This document shows positions 8,740-18,339 of a DNA stretch of 64,000 bases, piece by piece. The notes below the pieces were generated by a model. It saw only the letters and a list, made by a program, of their open reading frames with translations. It had not been told where the DNA came from and did not search any database. A program made the position numbers and the translations under genes. Source of the DNA: Mesorhizobium atlanticum. Its GTDB lineage: Bacteria > Pseudomonadota > Alphaproteobacteria > Rhizobiales > Rhizobiaceae. Each line of letters begins with the position of its first letter. Position 1 is the stretch's first letter. Location: positions 218,113-282,112 of the forward strand of contig NZ_QMBQ01000009.1 in the NCBI RefSeq assembly GCF_003289965.1, in the 5' to 3' direction.

Positions 8740-9585
8740 ATGAGACATTCGAACAAGGTGGTTATCGTTACGGGCGCGACATCGGGAATCGGGGCGGCGG
8801 TTGCAGAAGGCTTCGCTGCGGCGGGTGCAGCGCTAATGCTGGTCGGCCGCGACCGGGCGCGGGGCCAGAAGGTGATGCAATTGGTCCACAAGCACGATTG
8901 CCAGGCCGAATTGATGCTGGGTGATGTGGCTGACTCGGCGTTCGCCGATCAGGTGATTGGATCCACCGTGAAGAGGTTCGGAAAAGTCAGTGTGCTGGTG
9001 AATGGCGCGGGCATTATCCGTCGTGGAAACGCTGTTGAGACATCGGATGACGAGTGGCGCCAGACCTTCGAGGCCAACGTCAACGGTGTCTTCTATTTCA
9101 GCCGCGCTGCGGTCCGGGCCATGAGGACGTCCGGCGGAGGCAGCATCGTCAACATTGCGTCGAACGTCGGGCTGGTTGGCTGTCCAGGTCTGGTCGCATA
9201 TTGCGCGTCAAAGGGTGCAGTCGTTTCACTGACGCAGGCCATGGCCCTGGACCACGCCAAAGAACAGATCAGCATCAATGCCGTTTGCCCGGGCGCGGTA
9301 GACACGCCGATGCTTGCCAGGTGCGCGTCTCGGCCGAAGCCCGCGTCAGCCAGCCTATGGAGGGGCTCTTCCGCCTCGCCTCGGGCCAGACGGTGCGCGA
9401 TTTCACCGACGAGGCGGCGGCGATCGTGGCTGCGCAAGCCGATGTCCACGCCATCGTCGCCGAACGGGCGAAAGATGCCGGCGCCGACAGCGCCGAGATC
9501 GACGTCGCCACCGGAGGACCGGCGCATGTTCATCGAAGCGCATGTCGTGGCGGTGGCGTCGGGAAGGCCGCGGATTGCGATGTGA
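8740..9585 (+). pseudogene. SDR oxidoreductase with replaced C-terminus (chimeric, probably inactive)
   Basis: The first about 190 residues are a standard short-chain dehydrogenase: cofactor motif TGATSGIG, NGAG, the catalytic Ser in IVNIASN, YCASK with Tyr and Lys, and PGAVDTP. Just after DTPML (about 9315) the similarity stops and the frame runs into unrelated Arg/Ser-rich sequence. In the +1 frame the same DNA reads like another protein (VRVSAEARVSQPMEG through about EIDVATGGP), possibly the C-terminal end of a hydantoinase/oxoprolinase-type enzyme. A deletion or recombination has therefore fused two gene ends. The missing SDR tail normally makes the substrate pocket and dimer interface. 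Confidence 0.7.
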
Positions 9586-9804
9586 AAACGCGCCCTCGTT
9601 CAGCCAAAGCTCCTTTGATTAGCCCCGCTGTGAGGCAAGCCGGTTCATACGGCACGCAGGTTGCAGTAACAGGCTCTGTTCGGCTCGCCTGGTCTTTGAT
9701 CGTAGCGACCGCCGTTGGAGACGATTTGGCTGGGGCAACAGTTTGCAGAGAGAGCGGGGCATTTCCAATCCCGCCCTCTCAGCAAGATTCTGGAAATGGG
9801 CCTT

Positions 9805-10812
9805 CTACTTTGCAGCTGCCTTGGCTTCTGCAATCCAGGCGTCCCATTGCTTCTTGTGTTTAGCCCTCCAATCTTCTGCGTGTTTTTGAACATCGGTACG
9901 TGTGCTTTGCCCGTCATGCACGAGCTGGTTCTCAGCGTTGATGTCTTCAACTGAGACGTTCAGCAACTCGAACCATTTTCGTGCGGCCGGATTCTGGTTC
10001 AGAAACGTCGTATTGGCGATCACATGCTGTGTAATCACGGGGAAACCGGTGTTTCCTATCCCAGCCGCCTCGGTCACCGCACCAGCCTGTTCCTCGGGAA
10101 GAGCGGTGGATGTGACCGTCAGCCATTGGACCTCATGTCCTGGTCTCAAAATCCCGCTAAGCCACATTGGAGTCCACGTATAGTAGAGGGTCGGCTTCCC
10201 GGCTTTGATGCGTTCGATCGCATCAGCGATGATGGTTTCATAGCTGCCTTGCAGCTGAGTAACGGTGTCTCGGAGACCGTACGCGTCGAGGTGGTGATCG
10301 ATGATCCTCTCGCAGCCCCAACCCGGATCACACCCGTATAGATCAGCCTTTCCGTCGCCATCGACGTCAAACATTTTGGCAATATTAGGATCTTTAAACT
10401 GGTTGATCGTCTTTATCTTGTAAGCGCCTGCAGTTTTCTTGTCGATGAGATATCCTTGGACTGAGCCATCGACCAAGGTTCCGACAGGCTGGAGTTTCGT
10501 CTTGCCGCCTGCTTTCTCGTAGAATGCTTTGTGTAGCGGATCCGCGTAGGCCGAGTAAATCGTCGCATCGCCGTTTGCGACTGCCAGGAAGGCGGCCTGC
10601 AACTGCATGGAGACGGGCTCCTTGACGTCGTAGCCGAGCTCTCGCAGGCCCATATCGACGAGCTCCTCTTGAAACCACTCGACAGTATAATTTTGATCCG
10701 AGGGTTGGATCGTGACTCCTTTGCCAGGCAGTTCACCTGCGTTGGCAGCGCCAAGTGTAACACATACGACCGTGAGCATTATTGTCGTCACGTTTATTGA
10801 TTTATACGACAT
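9805..10812 (-). CDS. Glycine betaine/proline-type ABC substrate-binding protein, ProX-like
   Basis: A complete 335-residue periplasmic binding protein: signal peptide ending near AANAGELPG, the loop DVDGDGKADLYGCDPGWGCE and the aromatic motif LYYTWTPMW used to cage trimethylammonium groups. Start chosen at ATG 10812 because AAAGGGG is correctly spaced for it; an ATG two codons earlier is too close. It lies 58 bases after the ferredoxin reductase stop on the same strand, as last gene of the PanB-like/hydroxylase/ferredoxin operon, which suggests the operon's substrate is a betaine or similar cation. No permease or ATPase accompanies it. Confidence 0.9.
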   Translation of the reverse strand: MSYKSINVTTIMLTVVCVTLGAANAGELPGKGVTIQPSDQNYTVEWFQEELVDMGLRELGYDVKEPVSMQLQAAFLAVANGDATIYSAYADPLHKAFYEKAGGKTKLQPVGTLVDGSVQGYLIDKKTAGAYKIKTINQFKDPNIAKMFDVDGDGKADLYGCDPGWGCERIIDHHLDAYGLRDTVTQLQGSYETIIADAIERIKAGKPTLYYTWTPMWLSGILRPGHEVQWLTVTSTALPEEQAGAVTEAAGIGNTGFPVITQHVIANTTFLNQNPAARKWFELLNVSVEDINAENQLVHDGQSTRTDVQKHAEDWRAKHKKQWDAWIAEAKAAAK

Positions 10813-10870
10813 CGTCATTCCCCTTTACTTGTGGTGATCATTTAGTCGACATGTTAACAAGAGTGGCAGT

Positions 10871-12205
10871 TTAGCTTGCGGCACCTCCAGCAATTGTCGG
10901 GCTGTATTCGATCTGGGTGGCTGCATGGCCGTTCTCAGCCTCCGTTCGCAAACTGAGCTCCTGCCGCTGGAGGGCTTGTGCTTTAGGAACCAAGGAGGCG
11001 ATCGCCAGCAGCGACTTCACGTCCTTCGTCGCGTCGACAACAGCGTCCGCCGATATCGTCTGGCGCGAATCTATGATCCGTTTCCCAATCATGTAGGCTC
11101 GAGGATTATTTATGGCATCGACCGCAACAAGCCGATCGCCCCGAAAATACCAGATCGACTTCGAGCGTTGATCGATTGTGCGCTCAACGACCCGATCATA
11201 ACCGGCATTCAAACCCGCGATCTGCAATTTGACATCATACTGATCAGACCAGAACCAGGGCTTCGCTTCATATGCCTTGGTTCCCCCGATAATGTTTCCC
11301 GCTACTAGCTCTGAGTGCTCGATCGAGTGCCCTACGCTTTCGAGTCGAACACGGCCCCCCTCATAGGGGAAGGATGCGCATTCGCCAGCCGCCCAAATTC
11401 TGGGATCGGAAGTTCGACCTTGAGCGTCGGTCCAAATTCCATTATCGACAGCGAGCCCCGCTTGCGCTGCAAGCTGCGTGCTTGGCACGACGCCGATACC
11501 TACAATGACAAAATCAATAGAAAGGGTGATGCCATTCGATAAGAGAGCGGCAGAAACCCGTCCCTCACCAGCAAGACGATTGACACCGACGCCCTCTAGG
11601 ATGACGACGCCGTTCGCTGAATGCAGGTCGCGGAAAAAGTTGGAGGTCTCCGCAGCTGCCACCCGTTGCAGTATTCGGGGTGCCGCCTCAATTAGAGTGA
11701 CCTCAAGTCCGAGCTTTGCCCCAACCGCGGCTGCCTCAAGTCCGATGTACCCGCCGCCAATGATGAGTAATTTCCGACCGGGGCGGAAGTCAGCCATAAG
11801 CCCATTGACATCTGCAAGAGTCCGGATCGTATGGACCCCGGGCAGCCCCCCGCCTATATCTTGTGGCAATTTCCTTGCGTATGAACCGGTCGCAACTACC
11901 AGGTGCTCATAGGGCACAATTTCACCACCTGCTGTTACCGTCGACGCCGCCCGGTCGATGGCGGTCACACGCCGATCGAGCGCGAGGGTGATCTCGTGCT
12001 CTTTCCAGAAGGACGGCGAACGGAGAAACAATCTCTCAAGGCTGAGCTCGCCGAGCAGATATCCTTTTGACAACGGTGGCCGTTGATACGGCGCAAGCGG
12101 TTCTTCGCCGATCAGCGTTATCGGGGCTGAGTAGCCGAGCATGCGCGCCTTAGCTGCTAGCGATGCTCCCGCTTGGCCGGCGCCGATCACCACAATTCCA
12201 GACAT
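10871..12205 (-). CDS. FAD-dependent NAD(P)H-ferredoxin reductase
   Basis: A 444-residue reductase of the putidaredoxin/rhodocoxin reductase class that passes electrons from NAD(P)H through FAD to a [2Fe-2S] ferredoxin. Visible are the N-terminal FAD motif VVIGAGQAGASLA, the second Rossmann motif LLIIGGGYIGLEAAA for NAD(P)H, and WAAGECA near the flavin tail, then the reductase C-terminal domain. ATG 12205 is chosen over one seven codons upstream because AGAGGAAG precedes it. The ferredoxin gene ends 44 bases upstream, so the pair is co-transcribed and serves the di-iron hydroxylase in the same operon. Confidence 0.9.
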   Translation of the reverse strand: MSGIVVIGAGQAGASLAAKARMLGYSAPITLIGEEPLAPYQRPPLSKGYLLGELSLERLFLRSPSFWKEHEITLALDRRVTAIDRAASTVTAGGEIVPYEHLVVATGSYARKLPQDIGGGLPGVHTIRTLADVNGLMADFRPGRKLLIIGGGYIGLEAAAVGAKLGLEVTLIEAAPRILQRVAAAETSNFFRDLHSANGVVILEGVGVNRLAGEGRVSAALLSNGITLSIDFVIVGIGVVPSTQLAAQAGLAVDNGIWTDAQGRTSDPRIWAAGECASFPYEGGRVRLESVGHSIEHSELVAGNIIGGTKAYEAKPWFWSDQYDVKLQIAGLNAGYDRVVERTIDQRSKSIWYFRGDRLVAVDAINNPRAYMIGKRIIDSRQTISADAVVDATKDVKSLLAIASLVPKAQALQRQELSLRTEAENGHAATQIEYSPTIAGGAAS

Positions 12206-12249
12206 TGCGCTTCCTCTGGCCGACAAATTGGTAGCCGATCGCTCAAGTC

Positions 12250-12573
12250 TTATGCCTGTCGTTCAGGTAGACGCAAAACTAGCCCTTCGAGAGCTTCGTT
12301 GACCCTAATCTGGCAGGTCAGCCGCGATTGAGTGGGATGCGTCTGGTAGGCAAAATCAAGCATATCCTGCTCAATTGGCTCCTTGGCAGGCAGTTTTGCG
12401 ACCCAACTTGGTTCGACGAGCGCATGACAAGTCGCGCAAGAGCACGCACCACCACAATCCGCTTCGATCCCGGGGATACCGTGATCGCGAGCGCCTTCCA
12501 TAACTGTTGTCCCACGGGGGACGTCTATCTCGTGCGCCCGCCCGTTATGTTCTACGTACGTAATCTTAACCAT
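12250..12573 (-). CDS. [2Fe-2S] ferredoxin (adrenodoxin/putidaredoxin type)
   Basis: A 107-residue soluble electron carrier. Cluster ligands are Cys40, Cys46, Cys49 (C-x5-C-x2-C) and Cys87 in RLTCQIRV, the spacing of vertebrate-type ferredoxins. An AAGGAAGAG ribosome site precedes the ATG. It lies between its likely reductase (downstream) and a membrane hydroxylase (upstream), so it should shuttle electrons to that enzyme. An extra Cys44 lies within the cluster loop. Confidence 0.92.
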   Translation of the reverse strand: MVKITYVEHNGRAHEIDVPRGTTVMEGARDHGIPGIEADCGGACSCATCHALVEPSWVAKLPAKEPIEQDMLDFAYQTHPTQSRLTCQIRVNEALEGLVLRLPERQA

Positions 12574-12686
12574 CTGCTCTTCCTTAAATCGTTCGCGGTG
12601 TTAGGACGGCGCCAAGGCAACGGTTTAGACGCAGTGTTGTGTCTGTTGGAGTTCATGCACGCCGAGAAAACCCTGCCTACAGCGAT

Positions 12687-13703
12687 TCACTTCTTCTCCC
12701 GCATTCTTTTCATGCGAACGCGCGTGCGCGCGGTTGCTTCCTCTGAACCGTCGTGGAAAGTGCCGAACCACTGGTCACAAGGCACATCAGGCTCGCCGTA
12801 GTTACATTCGAAATAGCGATGGTGTAATTGATGGAAGAAGTCGCCCACTTTAAGACCGGCGTTGCTATCTTCTCCAAGCGTAACTGACTCATATCCAGCG
12901 TGCGAGCTGACGGCTAACAGCACCTTGGACTGAAGATGGTATATAAAGTGGAGTGGATGCGAGGCGATCACAAAATGTATCACCACGGAACTTAGGTACA
13001 TGACGTGTTCGATTGGATGCATTGACATCCCAGACCAGGGACCGACATTCACGTTACGATGATGAAGCGAATGCGCCCGTCTATACAACGGACCCCAGTG
13101 CAAAACGCGGTGAATCCAGTAGAAGTGCAGGATACCGTAGAATGGAAGCAGCATGAACCACAAGAGAAACGCAATCGGGCTGCTGCTAAACGACAATATT
13201 GGCATATAACCGTTGGCAAACGCCCAAAGGCCAGCAACCTCGTAAGCTGTCCAAATGGTGACGCCACTGGCTAGAGACCAGAAAACGTTGTCGGCAAACT
13301 GATTGCTAAAAGTAAATAGCGCATTCTTTCGATGAAAAGGTCGAGTGTCGTAACGGAAGCGGTCGCCTTGCATTTTAAAGGTATAAAGATAGAGATGCAT
13401 TCCCCCTGCTAGGATGGTCAGGATCAGCAAGTTGCGGAAATACAATGTTGCGATCCAGTCGAACTTGAATTCGCGCGCCACTTGTAATGACGGTGATAAA
13501 TAGAACCAGGTAAGAACCGACACCCCAATCACGATCCAACGATCTGAAATCGGTTTCCAAGAATTCCAGAGCAGCTTAAGGCCTTCGAGCGGCCCGCGCT
13601 TGAGGTCGAACAGCGAGTGGTTTTGCAGTGGGAGTTCGGGATGATAATTCCAAGTCGACCTTGTGGCAGGTGTCCCTGTCGGTTGTGTGATGTCGTGGGT
13701 CAT
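12687..13703 (-). CDS. Membrane di-iron hydroxylase/desaturase (sterol desaturase/fatty acid hydroxylase family)
   Basis: A 338-residue integral membrane protein with four to five hydrophobic segments and the histidine boxes HRVLH, HSLHH and, near the C-terminus, HQLHHRYFE, which hold a di-iron centre. Enzymes of this superfamily insert oxygen into unactivated C-H bonds and need an external electron donor; the ferredoxin and reductase immediately downstream provide one. Its ATG lies four bases from the stop of the PanB-like gene, so translation is coupled. The substrate is unknown. The C-terminal tail is unusually basic (MKRMREKK). Confidence 0.85.
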   Translation of the reverse strand: MTHDITQPTGTPATRSTWNYHPELPLQNHSLFDLKRGPLEGLKLLWNSWKPISDRWIVIGVSVLTWFYLSPSLQVAREFKFDWIATLYFRNLLILTILAGGMHLYLYTFKMQGDRFRYDTRPFHRKNALFTFSNQFADNVFWSLASGVTIWTAYEVAGLWAFANGYMPILSFSSSPIAFLLWFMLLPFYGILHFYWIHRVLHWGPLYRRAHSLHHRNVNVGPWSGMSMHPIEHVMYLSSVVIHFVIASHPLHFIYHLQSKVLLAVSSHAGYESVTLGEDSNAGLKVGDFFHQLHHRYFECNYGEPDVPCDQWFGTFHDGSEEATARTRVRMKRMREKK

Positions 13704-13707
13704 CTCA

Positions 13708-14553
13708 TCATCCTCTGGCGACGCTCAAGCGATCTGTTTTGCTTAACCGGGTTCTAAATGCCTCAAGGTGTTCTGGCTTCATCGAGACCGAGACTCGCTC
13801 GTAAGGGAACGTTCCGGCACGTACTTCGGTTTGAAAAGCGCTTAGCGCAGCTATGCGTTCTCGCTCGATTTGTTCTTGTAAGCGTCGAACGTTCCCGTAG
13901 GCGAAGGCGTGACGCGGTGGATTCTCAGTTTCCCCGCAGATGTCCTCGGAGAATAAAAAGGTGACGTCTCCACCGGATCCCGAGCCGATCGAAAAAGTTA
14001 CTAGAGTGGTGTGCTTGTTGATTTCCTCCAGGACCTGCTGAGGAACGAGCTCTACCTCGACGGCGAACGCGCCGGCCCGTTCCATGTCGCGAAAGCGCCC
14101 GACCACCTTTAGAGCCTCTTCCGCGGTGGTCCCATAGGCCCGCAGGCCCCCTATCCAGGTGCTGTAGGGCGGCACCAATCCGACATGCCCCATAACAGGA
14201 AAGTCGAGGTCTGCGAGCATCTTGATGGTGTCCAGGCTCCGGGTGGTGTAGAGCGCATCTGCACCTTCGCCCATTGCCCGCATCGCGCCTTCCAGGACGT
14301 CTTTTTCGGTCGGGTGATCAATCAGCATCAACGCAGCCGTGAGGAATGTGTTTGGCGCGGCGGCACGAACCTCTTTCAGCATCTGGGACCGGGTAACGAT
14401 CGTGTCTATTCCAGCGGCGGCGGCTCGCGCGGCCTGTTCGCCATTCATCGCTGTGACTTCCGTTAGTTGCAGCTTGCCCTTGTTGGCGCGCAAGTCTGCG
14501 ACCGTCCAGTTTCTCTGGGCGGGACGATGGCCGAACGTAAAAATGTTGCGCAT
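13708..14553 (-). CDS. PanB-like (ketopantoate hydroxymethyltransferase family) enzyme
   Basis: A 281-residue TIM-barrel protein resembling 3-methyl-2-oxobutanoate hydroxymethyltransferase. Matching signatures are VMGHVGLVPPYSTWIGG (family: GHVGLTPQ) and the barrel-end SIGSGSGGDV (family: GIGAG). PanB normally moves a hydroxymethyl group between methylene-tetrahydrofolate and a 2-keto acid. As first gene of a catabolic-looking operon with a hydroxylase it is unlikely to serve pantothenate synthesis; an aldol or retro-aldol step on a hydroxylated product, or a role in the wider PEP mutase/isocitrate lyase superfamily, is possible. Family clear, function open. Confidence 0.7.
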   Translation of the reverse strand: MRNIFTFGHRPAQRNWTVADLRANKGKLQLTEVTAMNGEQAARAAAAGIDTIVTRSQMLKEVRAAAPNTFLTAALMLIDHPTEKDVLEGAMRAMGEGADALYTTRSLDTIKMLADLDFPVMGHVGLVPPYSTWIGGLRAYGTTAEEALKVVGRFRDMERAGAFAVEVELVPQQVLEEINKHTTLVTFSIGSGSGGDVTFLFSEDICGETENPPRHAFAYGNVRRLQEQIERERIAALSAFQTEVRAGTFPYERVSVSMKPEHLEAFRTRLSKTDRLSVARG

Positions 14554-14654
14554 TTTTGTGCTTTCCTGAAACCTCCCTGCCGGGAACTCTCCGATCTCGA
14601 TCCGGTAACGATGTTGCCAGACCGCCGCGTGATCAAATGAAATCTAAGATCGCG

Positions 14655-14677
14655 TTGCATTCCCCAAATGAATGCAA
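14655..14677. promoter_or_regulatory. LysR-type operator dyad
   Basis: TTGCATTC and GAATGCAA form a perfect 8-base inverted repeat around a 7-base spacer, containing ATTC-N7-GAAT, the classical LysR box. It lies in the 360-base gap between the PanB-like gene (leftward) and the LysR gene (rightward), so the regulator probably binds here to control both. Confidence 0.6.
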
Positions 14678-14911
14678 AGGCAAGCTGAGGGTCTTCCTGT
14701 GAGCTTGGAAATCAGACGCATCTCGGAAAGCGCAAATCCTGTGGGCGATTTTGACGTTCCCAAAGCCATCGCAAGGGAATAATGATTAGTCCCTTGGCTA
14801 AAACTGACCGCCAGGGCTATCAGTCATTGCCGGCGCGCCTTCCGCCGCTCGTGAACAGTGAGTGAGAGGTGTCTCTTCAGTTGAATGGTGCATGGAGCCA
14901 CCAGGAATTGC

Positions 14912-15862
14912 ATGCGAAAGAAGACACTATACCGAAACATTCATCGGCTCTTACCGGCCTTTGAAGCAGCTGCACGACAGGAAAGTTTCACCCTTGGGGG
15001 TGAAGAGGTTGGCCTGTCACAAAGCTCGGTCAGCAAACAGATCATTGAGCTTGAGAGTAGACTGGGCCAACCACTATTCATTCGTTCGCATAAGAGAATT
15101 ACCTTGACCTCGGCGGGTCAACGGCTTTTGACGGCTTACTCGCTCGCAACATCTCAGATTGTTGACACGCTTGACGATTTGATTCAGGAGCGGTCAAGAG
15201 GGCAGATCGTCTTGTCGACGTCTACCGCCAATGGAGCATTCATGCTGCTTCCCCGGCTTGCGGAAGTTCGAGAATGCTTTCCCGGGCGGGAGATTTTTCT
15301 GGTGACATGGGACCCCCAGGGCATCGAGCCCACGGGGCAGGTTGATCTTGCCTTCACCTTTGGCAAGCCTGATTTTCCCGGCTTCCAGACCCGTCCGCTC
15401 TTTCCTGATATTCTTACCCCTGTGTGCTCGCCAGAGTTTCTAGATAGGTATGGACCATTGCGGGAACTGTCTGACCTGCAGAATTGTGAACTGTTGTATA
15501 TGCAGGCGCAGCATCCATCTTGGGTGGGCTGGCGGCATTGGCTCAGGGAATTCTCGTTGGAGTTGCCGCAGAACCATCAGCCAATGGGCTTCAACAACTA
15601 CTACAACACGATACAAGCTTGTTTAGCTGGTCAGGGCGTCGCTCTGGGCTGGCTTCGCCAACTTGGCAACATGCTGGAATCAGGACGCCTGGTGGCGCCT
15701 TTGCCGCAGTTCTTACAGACCGAGGACCGATATCAGTTGGCTTGGCCTGCAGATCGAGCTCCTGAATTCCCCATCGAGCCATTTGAGGAATGGCTGGGTC
15801 GCCGATACGGCGGTGCCATTCCCGGGTTTTGCGTAGATACACAGCCCGCACAGATGCTTTGA
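14912..15862 (+). CDS. LysR-family transcriptional regulator (GcvA-like)
   Basis: 316 residues. The N-terminal winged helix (LLPAFEAAARQESFTLGGEEVGLSQSSVSKQI split over residues 8-40) matches the GcvA/AmpR subgroup; the rest is a periplasmic-binding-protein-like effector domain. ATG 14912 has AGGAAT before it; an ATG at 14885 would add nine residues. Divergent from the PanB-like/hydroxylase operon with the dyad at 14655-14677 between them, so it is the likely activator, with the operon substrate or a product as co-inducer. Confidence 0.88.
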   Translation: MRKKTLYRNIHRLLPAFEAAARQESFTLGGEEVGLSQSSVSKQIIELESRLGQPLFIRSHKRITLTSAGQRLLTAYSLATSQIVDTLDDLIQERSRGQIVLSTSTANGAFMLLPRLAEVRECFPGREIFLVTWDPQGIEPTGQVDLAFTFGKPDFPGFQTRPLFPDILTPVCSPEFLDRYGPLRELSDLQNCELLYMQAQHPSWVGWRHWLREFSLELPQNHQPMGFNNYYNTIQACLAGQGVALGWLRQLGNMLESGRLVAPLPQFLQTEDRYQLAWPADRAPEFPIEPFEEWLGRRYGGAIPGFCVDTQPAQML

Positions 15863-16017
15863 GCGCCATATCTCTTAATCCGCACCTGGCTCTCAGCGGC
15901 TGTGCAGGGGTCATCTCCCGTGATAGCCGATTCTAGCCGAGGCCACGCCCTACCCGATCACGCCGCAGGCGAATCGCATATGGCTTTTGGGACTTGAAGT
16001 TGGCCTGAGAAGGAATT

Positions 16018-17085
16018 CTTTGGGCAGGCAGTCGAACGAAGGAGAGACTGTCATTTCCGGCCTTGAGAGCTATTTTGGCGCGGTCCCTGATCCGCGCGCT
16101 GGCAACGCCACGCATCGGCTTGGCGACCTGATCGTGATGATGATTGCGGCGAGCCTTTGCGGGGCGAGCAACGCGACGGAGTTCTCATTGTTCGCGCAGG
16201 AGCGCAAGCAGGCGCTGTCGCGGTTAATCGAGTATGAGGTGGCGCCCAGCCACCACACGTTCTCGCGTCTATTGCGGCGGTTCGACCCGGAGGCCTTCGG
16301 ACGAGCCTTTGCCGCCTTTTCCGCGGGCTTTGCACGGGCATGCCAGGAGGTTGTCTCGCTCGGCGGCAAGGCGCTGCGGCGAGCCTATGAGAAGGGTCTT
16401 GCGGCCAGTCCGCCGCTGACGGTGTCAGCCTTTGCCGCCGAGACGCGGCTGTTCCTGGCGGCGGTCTCGCCCGGCGAGGGAGTGAACGAGGTCCAGGCAG
16501 CCCTCAAGGTCGTCGAATTCATTAATCTTACTGGCAGAATAGTCACGGCCGATGCGCTCCACGCGCATGGCAAAGGCCATCACCGAACGCGGCGTCGACT
16601 ACCTGCTCGCGCTCAAGGGAAACCGCCAGCATTGGGTTGCTCATGCCAAGCAGCGGCTGACCGAGGTCACCCCAGCTGTCGCGGAGCGGACCGAAACCAG
16701 CCATGGCCGCAAATGAATGGCGGCAGGCCGAGGTCGTATCCCAAACCGAGCCGCTGATGCCCGGCCATAAAGCCTTCATCCGCATCACCAGTCAGCGCGA
16801 CCGGGCCACGCCGCTGACGCGTCTGTTCATGGCTTCCACGTTGCTGTTGCCGCAGCAAGCACTCGACGTCAAAGGAGCCCATTGGCAGATCGAAAACGGC
16901 CTGCACTGGATGCTCGACGTTCATCTGGGACGAGGACCTTAGCCGTGCCCGCCAGGACAACGCTCCGGCCGACACCGCGCTCCTCAACCGCATCGCCAGA
17001 AACATCCTTCAGGCCGCCGATATCGACAAAGTCCCCATCAGCCACCGCATCAAGAAATGCGTTGGGAACGACGACTACTCTCATC
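16018..17085 (+). mobile_element. Decayed ISAs1-family transposase
   Basis: Near full-length relic. Frame one reads LESYFGAVPDPRAGNATHRL and onward to VTADALHAHGKG (first catalytic Asp); after a shift near 16560 another frame gives ITERGVDYLLALKGNRQHW, and after a third shift WRQAEVVSQTEPLMPGH and AHWQIENGLHWMLDV with the catalytic Glu. At least three shifts inactivate it. Its right end abuts a truncated ParB-like gene near 17090, suggesting insertion into that gene. A second, diverged member is at 51950-53050. Confidence 0.8.
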
Positions 17086-17090
17086 CAGGA

Positions 17091-17735
17091 TCAGACCCAT
17101 ATGCGATAGCCCTGGATCAGGTCGGGATAATCCTCGATTGGAAACATCGCCACCCTGGTGGAGATCGACTGGCCGCCGAACAGCCATTGCTTCAGCTGCC
17201 AGCCGCGCGACGCATGTTGCTGGGGATCTGAAAACAGCGCCAGCCAATCCTTTTGCTGCGCCTTTGAGGTCATGGTGAGATGGCGCACCGTCTTGGTGTC
17301 GATCTCCTCACGGCGATAGGCTTCGCGGATTTTGGGCACCAGATCGCCAAGCGCCAGGATGCGTTTCACCTGAGGCTCGGTGAGGCCGAAGGTGGCGGAA
17401 ATGTCGGCGATGCCCCTCCCTCCTTGGTGAGGCGCGTAAAAGTTTCCCACTGCGAAACCTCGTCGGGGTCGAGGCGGGCGATGTTTTCGATGAGCGAAGC
17501 TCCGAGCGCGTCGGCATCGTCGCCGTCCTATCCATGATGGCGCATGGCAGCGGCTCGGCCTCGCAGCGCTCGTCGGCGACCGTTTTGGCGGCGAAATAGC
17601 GCCGCCGTCCGGCGACGATTTCGAAAGTGTCGGGCGAACCGTTGGGGCGGATCAGCAGCGGCACCAGCACGCCGCGCGTCCTGACCGACGGCAGAATATC
17701 GGAAATGTCGGGGGCGCGCTTGGAGTGGCGCATGC
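17091..17735 (-). pseudogene. ParB/Spo0J-family partition protein relic
   Basis: Frames together encode a plasmid/ICE-type ParB: SDILPSVRTRGVLVPLLIRP and EIVAGRRRYFAAKTV (nuclease-like N domain with the box II arginines), then after shifts GRGIADISATFGLTEPQVKR (HTH), RREEIDTKTVRHLTM and FGGQSISTRVAMFPIEDYP. It ends abruptly near 17091, where the ISAs1 relic begins; the family normally continues several hundred residues. Such ParB genes mark replicons or integrative elements, so this is probably debris of one. Confidence 0.65.
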
Positions 17736-18139
17736 GCGGCGGCGGCCTGCCGCAAAGGCCGTTCGGCCTCGGTGATGCGGCCGGCAAGGCAGGCGACTTC
17801 GGCGTAGATCGAGAGCGGAAACCGCGCACGATCGCGCTCAGCACCCAGGCCAAGCGGTCCATTGACGGCCTGGAGCTCGGCTAGGCTGACGCTGCCGAGT
17901 TCCGGAGAAGCCGAAGCCGGGATCGCAAAGACCGAAGTATGTCGAGCACAGCGTTACGTTGAGCACTGGTGCTCCGGTGCCGTTTTCTACGGCGCCGGGA
18001 TCGGATCGCTTCGCATAATTATAGAGCATGGGCGGTCTCCAGCAGCGTCAACAGGCGATCGGATACGCCGGTGAACATGCCTTTCCTGATCTGTGGCGGC
18101 GCACCGGTATTGAGGAGGTCGAGCTTTTCGGCGGGATCA

Positions 18140-18335
18140 ATCCGCAGATAATCGGAACGAGACGAGTCTTGCGGAACTTGGTCTCGCGGATTGCAAAACC
18201 ATCGGGCACGATGACGTCTCCACCAACGCGACCGCCTCGGATACCCGCTGTCCGGTCGTCGCCAGCAACCCGATCAGATAATGGTTGGTGTAGGCGTGAT
18301 CGATGCGATCGGCGGGTCCAACAGTGCCGCCTGCA
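18140..18335 (-). pseudogene. Tyrosine recombinase fragment
   Basis: A short relic reading LIGLLATTGQRVSEAVAL, the catalytic Arg I block of phage-type integrases (family: LLATTGLRxSEAxxL), followed in another frame by VPDGFAIRETKFRKTRLVP, the next block with the catalytic Lys hairpin. No start or end; only about 65 residues remain. Confidence 0.55.
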
Positions 18336-18339
18336 TGAT

